DNA of 64,000 bases from positions 92,437,340 through 92,501,339 of the forward strand of contig CM043971.1 in the NCBI GenBank assembly GCA_014529385.2. Reading direction: 5' to 3'. The notes under the pieces are model-generated. The model was not told where the DNA came from. It saw nothing but the letters and a program-made list of their open reading frames with translations, and ran no database searches. Made by a program: the position numbers and the translations under genes. This document shows, one piece after another, positions 59,040 through 64,000 of the stretch. Origin of the DNA: Adiantum capillus-veneris. Taxonomy: Eukaryota; Streptophyta; Polypodiopsida; Polypodiales; Pteridaceae. Numbering within the stretch: the stretch's first letter is position 1; every line of letters begins with the position of its first letter.

Positions 59040-62000
59040 TTAAATGGAGGGAGAAATCATCCTTGGTTGTCCAAGAATAAAAGCGATGTCCATTGGTGAG
59101 AGGGTTGGCTGATGAATAATCATGTGCTCCTTAGGTTCAAGTCCGAGCACTTTTGTGTACACATAGTACATATGTTTGCATGCCAAAAAGGATTTGTTGG
59201 TATTCTCTCGCTTCTGAAAATCCAGACACGTGCATGATGGACTCTGTTTTATATGAATCTCATAACTATTTTCAGTGAGAACTCGGAAAATTACATGCTC
59301 TTGAGACCTTTTCACTTCATCCAAAAATATAATTGTCATACTATTACATGCTTCCAATTTCTTCATGGCCTCTTTAGAGATTCCATGCCTCCACTTTTTC
59401 TTCCTCGAGCTGCCACCACCTTCTTTGCAGTCGCCAGCAAGAGGTTGTGGATTTACCATTGAATTCTCTGTCCGAAATCCACTCTGATGCAGCGCGGCAA
59501 GTTCCTGTGTGGAGATATCTGTCCTTCTTGCTACTGGCCAAACATTTGGAGCAGGAGGTAAATCTTTGACTTGTCTTTTGATTGATTGGGTATGCAAAAT
59601 ATCATGATTACAAAACCATAACCATTGCTCGATTGTTTTACCCTTGAACATTCTTTCGGACCATATACATGGAGCAACAAGACCAATTGAGCGACTATGA
59701 AAGATATTGTCACAATTTTTTCTCCCTACTGTTCCAAAACATTTTCTTTGACTTTGAATGGGCATTCTCCTGAGGGCCCACTGAGTGCGTGGCACATCAC
59801 TCTCAAACACATTGTTTGTTTTAGATGACAAAGGTGTGGTTGTTTCTTTTTGAGATCCAATATCATCATCACTGTCACTAATTTGCAGCGGAATGTTAGA
59901 AATACCTGGTCCTTGGGTATCAAACTTGATTTTTTTTGGTCGACCGCGATGGTTTCGTTGCTTAGATTCCATGACATATTCCGGCCGATGGGAGCTACTT
60001 GTTCCTGTTCTGCCCCTCTTTTTGCGTTGTACTGTTTCTTTGTCTCCATGCAAAATTGGTTGCGCATACATGGGACTCCCTGCAACAGCCTCGTGTAATA
60101 GATGGGCCACGTTGGTTGGAGTTGGAGTTTGCTGAGATTCAACTCGAGCAAGCAAGGTCTCCATTGTGGGACCCGTTCCTATATAATGCCCAGTAGTATA
60201 TCCCAAACGCTTTGCACATTGAATATATGATGAATATATGAGTTTATAACATCTGTTACACATGCATCATAAAAGGATATTTTTCCCTTTCCACCTTCAC
60301 CTGCTAACCAACTGGCATGTACACTTTCTGATAAATTAACATTGGGAATTTGTGCCCGCTCCCATGGACTTAGACCACCCTATGAAATGCAAAAAAACAT
60401 GAATTAAAATTTATAAATTTCATGTATGAAAAGAATTTTTTCTAAAAATATAGATTGTCATAAAGGTACTTACATCTGTTCCAATTCCTCCCCAGTGTGA
60501 AATTCGTTGCTCCCACCATTTAAACCATCTGCTCACTCTCGTGATTCTCTCTGTAGATAGATGTTGTCTCCACCACTTTTGAATTGAAAGTGCCTTTTGA
60601 GATGCAAGCACAATGGTCTTACAAGCTCTCCAGCCCTCACACATATCAATGTGTTGATTTGTTAGATGTTGAGGTATCCACTTTTTAGCATATTTGTGGA
60701 GACTCTGCTCCCAATGAAATAGGCATGATCGTTCACGTCCCTCCATGATATTATCTGGCCCGCCATTGAAGACTGTTCGAATAGCATTCCAATTTGCACC
60801 AGCTTCATCAGACATAAAACCTGCAAAGTCAGCTGCACCATGTCTGTACTTTTCCATTGTTGAATTAAGGCTCTCCCAAAAAATAACTTGAGTCTTTGCA
60901 TCCTCCTCTTTAGTTTCACATATAGCAATTATTTGTAGTGATCGTATGCTGCAAGATATTCAACATAAACATTTTCACACATCTTCTTTTATTTAATGAT
61001 AAAAAAATATGAGATATTTAAATACTTAAAGATTACCTTGGATCATAAACTGAGCATGACATTGTTGCCCATCCATCTATTCTATGGGTAAAATCAAAAT
61101 GTACCCACGCATTTCTCAAGTCACTAGTTTCAGTTCTTTTCATCCGATTTACTAGATCAATCCCAGAACCTGGTCCTTTAGTGGACATTTTAAATAGGAA
61201 TCACTTGTCATCCTCTTCACCCTGTCCAGGAAATCTACTCCCATGAAAAAAAGGAAACATGCACTTTTTTTGAAGCAATAAAATATTATCATATCCATCC
61301 CCAATAACAGCACCTTGACTCTTTCTCTCCTTTGAAACAATTGAAGAAAACCTACACGATGCATCACAAAAAGGCTAAATTTATAATAGTTAAAAAATTA
61401 ACAAATTCAAGGAACCAAATTGAGTTTTCTTACCCTTTGGTTTGAACCAGTGGCATCATTTCTTCCAAAAAATCATTGAATTGTACATCGGATGTAGCTT
61501 CAGCTTCCTCACCAATCAAGGAGTGAAGAACAAGTTGTTGAGCCACCAACATTTGAATTTTTCTTGGGCCACCCTTTTCTATTTTTAGTACTGTACCTAC
61601 CAGTTTCCGCACTCTTGAAATAGCAGCCCTAGAGGTACCTGCCTTAACATTATGACAATGTTTACCAACATGTATTGCCAGTCGCGACATTGTACCATCT
61701 CTAGGCAAAACATAATAGATTTTGTAGGGACAAGCAGCAACACAAGTAACAACCTTCTGACAATAATGACAAGTTATTGTTGTATTCTCTTCCATTGCAA
61801 GGTAGTCCTTTTTCACCTGTCTGTCCAAATATCCATGAAAATCTCTACTATTGAATTCTTGTTCCTTAATATAATGAGGACACATTGAATAATTACACTG
61901 CATGAATCCCAAACAGTGGCTTAGACGAATTGTGCATGCTATTGCCATGGTTGTCACAGATGGGCGAGTCCACAAGTGACCATCAAAGCGTTGTTCCATC

Positions 62001-62548
62001 CCTGTCATTCGTTTTGTTTTATCCTGAGTCGCAGGTAAACACAAATTTCCATCATAATGTTGTGGAAGTTCAGCAACTTGCAAAGGAGCTCCACATAATG
62101 TTAACAGATCATTTAACTTTTTTGCCCCTGGATTTTGTTGAATCCAAATGACGATTGAATGAGTTTTGAGCTGTCCTATATCGTCACCACTACTTTCAAG
62201 ATGCACAATGCTTAAAACATCTTCAGATATCTCTTTGTCATTTCCTTTCTCATTGTCAGATACCTGTATAAATGTGTCTGAATGAAGCATCTCAAACAAG
62301 CTCGAAAAAGAACCATCTATTAAGAAATGCTGATGACCTTTTATATCCCACTGTGGTTGCAGCAAGACTTTTGCTAGGCCACAATCACTTTCAATAAGAG
62401 CAGATAGTGACTGAAAATGGCAAGATGGAGGCAGCAAAATCTGCAAATAGTAAGCACTAAGCAACAATGAGTTACCCTTCAACTGAATGTCGCGGTTGAC
62501 TATTTGACCACCAACCTTCCAAGTTATTGTTACTTTCATGTTGGACAT
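59040..62548 (-). pseudogene. MULE-type transposase gene with SWIM zinc finger, four exons, two lesions
   Basis: Exon 1 (62548-61434) starts MSNMKVTITWKVGG. It holds a Cys/His-rich putative DNA-binding part (LGFMQCNYSMCPHY, TCHYCQKVVTCVAACPY, IHVGKHCHN). Exon 2 (61351-61037) continues GAVIGDGYDNILLLQKKCMF. An in-frame TGA at 61201-61203 follows EEDDK, and the same frame resumes at FLFKMSTKGPGSGIDLV, then WVHFDFTHRIDGWATMS. Exon 3 (60948-60474) has the MULE core: FAGFMSDEAGANWNAIR, then SCLFHWEQSLHKYAKKW. Exon 4 (60379-59040) has GRPKKIKF, an AT-hook-like motif, and a SWIM finger (CTC, then CKH). Introns are 82, 88 and 94 bp, all GT-AG, with phases that join correctly. An 11-bp tandem duplication at 60220-60241 shifts the frame in exon 4. 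No terminal inverted repeats were found, so it may be a domesticated or immobile copy. Confidence 0.82.
60220..60241 (+). repeat. 11-bp tandem duplication disrupting the MULE gene
   Basis: tgaatatatga is present twice in a row. Counting only one copy keeps exon 4 in one frame across it (minus strand: NSYIQCAKRLG). With two copies the frame is lost. This is the only indel I can see in the 3.5-kb gene. Confidence 0.85.
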
Positions 62549-62910
62549 ATTCTCTCAAGCAACAGATTACAGGGTGGAGATGCGAGAAAACTGTGGTGGA
62601 TTAAGTGAAGATGGTGAAGGTTAATGAAAGTTAAAGATAAAGTTAACGTTAATGAAACTGGTGAAAGTTAATGAAAGATGTGAAGGTTAATGAAAGTGAA
62701 AGATTGGTAGGTAGACGAAAAGACAGTTGCGTAAGATCTTGTGACGGCTCAAAGAATAATGAAAATCATAATTGAAGAAGTGCATTTAATATATGACGGT
62801 TCTGAATGTATGTGCAGTGGAATATGTCATCAAATTTGAGGGGCCATTTAATTTCTAAATGGTGGTTCAAGGACTACATTTAATGCAGTTTAATAGTGTC
62901 TTCATCTTTT
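62549..62910. other. 5' flank of the MULE gene with a small repeat
   Basis: Variants of ggttaatgaaagt recur five times between about 62618 and 62700. Otherwise AT-rich and without recognised promoter elements. Confidence 0.5.
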
Positions 62911-63054
<144 letters not shown>

Positions 63055-63433
63055 TTGTGGGAGTGTGTGTATAAAAAACGTAACATTCTATATGACTGAC
63101 TTTGTATAAAAAACGTAGGAATTTTTTTAGTTAAGTTATATATATGATTCCATCTTGCCATTTTATATATGTGTGTGTGTGTTTTTGGTAGTGTGTATAT
63201 ATAATTATTTTAGTTAAGTTATATACATTACTGTGCGTGTGTATAAATGATTTTGTGGGTGTGTGTAAACAACGTAGCATTTTATTAAGTTAAGATATTT
63301 AAGTTAAGTGTATGTGCACATAGTTTAAGTTAAGATATTTTTAAGTTGAGTGTATGTGCATTTTTTAAAGTTAAGATATTTAAGTTGAGTGTATGTGCAC
63401 ATAAGATATTTAACTGTGCACATAGTTTTTACA

Positions 63434-63472
<39 letters not shown>

Positions 63473-63735
63473 ATGACTTAACTTTAAGAATGCTACGTTT
63501 TTTATACACACAAACACATACAATCATTTTTTTAAATATATGGTTGTGTGTGTGTGTGTGTGTAAAAAACATAGTATTTTTTTAGTAAAACTATATATAT
63601 GAATCCATTTTGTGTATATCTTTGTGTGTGTGTATACATATATATATATATATAAATGAATGTGTGTGTGTGAGTGTTTATACCACAATATCATTTTTGT
63701 AATATATGGTGTGTGTGAAAAAAAAAATAGTTGAG
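63055..63735. repeat. GT-rich degenerate repeats with an inverted repeat
   Basis: The unit ttaagttaagatatttaagt followed by tgagtgtatgtgcacata occurs about three to four times at 63283-63415. The segment gtgtgtaaacaacgtagcat at 63261 continues to ttaagttaag and has a reverse-complement partner at 63477-63511 (cttaactttaagaatgctac). A (GT)n run fills 63435-63472. No gene. Confidence 0.7.
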
Positions 63736-63897
63736 ATGAAAGTGGAGTGAAGTTTAAATGGAGTTTTAATTGAGATTGAAGTGGAGTGAAGTGAAAGTGA
63801 AGTTTTTATGTGAAGAAGAAGATGAAAGTGGAGTGAAGAGAAAGTGGAGTGAAGAGAAAGTGGAGTTTTGCTGTGAAGAAGAAGGAGCAAGAGAAGA
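63736..63897. repeat. Small minisatellite, 15-18 bp units
   Basis: agtggagtgaag(a/t)gaa and close variants recur about seven times, interspersed with gaagaagaag. No coding evidence. Confidence 0.7.
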
Positions 63898-63910
63898 CAA
63901 GGTACTGTGT

Positions 63911-63988
63911 GTGTGTGTGTGTAGATTTTCTATCAAATGATGTGTGTGTGTGTGTGTGTGTGTGTGAGTGTGTGTGTGTGTGTGTGCT
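63911..63988. repeat. (GT)n microsatellites
   Basis: Two GT runs (about 63907-63921 and 63941-63986) end the window. Confidence 0.95.
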
Positions 63989-64000
63989 TACCTGCGCACG

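Overview
The window is plant nuclear DNA, very probably from a fern. No intact, uninterrupted host gene could be defended. The plant assignment rests on plant-type Ty1/copia and Ty3/gypsy retrotransposons, a CrRLK1L-type receptor-kinase remnant, MULE and LINE elements, GT-AG introns and many long (GA)n/(CT)n tracts. The fern suggestion rests on decayed PPR repeats of the form (Q)MQR(D/E)GISPDAITYACILKACG, which I associate with fern PPR proteins; this is inference from memory, not a search.

Layout, left to right. 1-2685 is the 3' half of a copia element with a 728-bp LTR bounded TGTTA...TAACA, abutting a long CT tract. About 3105-3316 looks like the end of a CACTA-like DNA transposon. It interrupts a Ty3/gypsy chromovirus copy (A, 3317-4120). 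Two relatives follow: B (4121-11652, nearly whole, 5' LTR truncated) and C (11653 to about 15620, RT onward plus 3' LTR). B lies inside C's RT gene. 16555-16895 is a broken receptor-kinase domain that passes directly into PPR pseudogene sequence.

16896-34890 is a graveyard of PPR pseudogenes, including a tandem array with a 617-bp period whose units share the same nonsense lesion. A structurally complete 10.9-kb Athila/Tat-like gypsy element (20927-31840, minus strand) sits inside the array, with about 95% identical LTRs and a perfect 5-bp target duplication, GGCCG. It has gag, protease, RT-RNase H and integrase in one reading frame broken only by stop codons. It also has a separate 726-codon 3' ORF in the same state.

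34891-47555 holds small duplications, an unrecognised decayed plus-strand coding region, a minus-strand exon with a NIF/FCP1-like phosphatase motif and repetitive acidic protein sequence, a decayed copia element (40199-45315, minus), and a decayed coding region with a predicted coiled coil (about 46170-47110, minus). Two arrays rich in the palindrome TGCTATATAGCA lie on either side of this part.

47556-58500 contains a LINE (minus) lying between two (GA)n tracts, a 74-bp minisatellite, possible short exons, and a decayed retroelement with a Penelope-like RT (plus). 59040-62548 is a four-exon MULE-type transposase/SWIM gene (minus). It is intact except for one TGA and one 11-bp tandem duplication. 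The right end is GT/AT simple sequence and small minisatellites.

The genes do not form a pathway. The story is layered transposition, local duplication and decay. The most interesting items are the gypsy element with its extra ORF and indel-free decay, the amplification of an already dead PPR segment, the almost intact MULE gene, the Penelope-like RT, and the two palindrome-rich arrays flanking the NIF-like exons.
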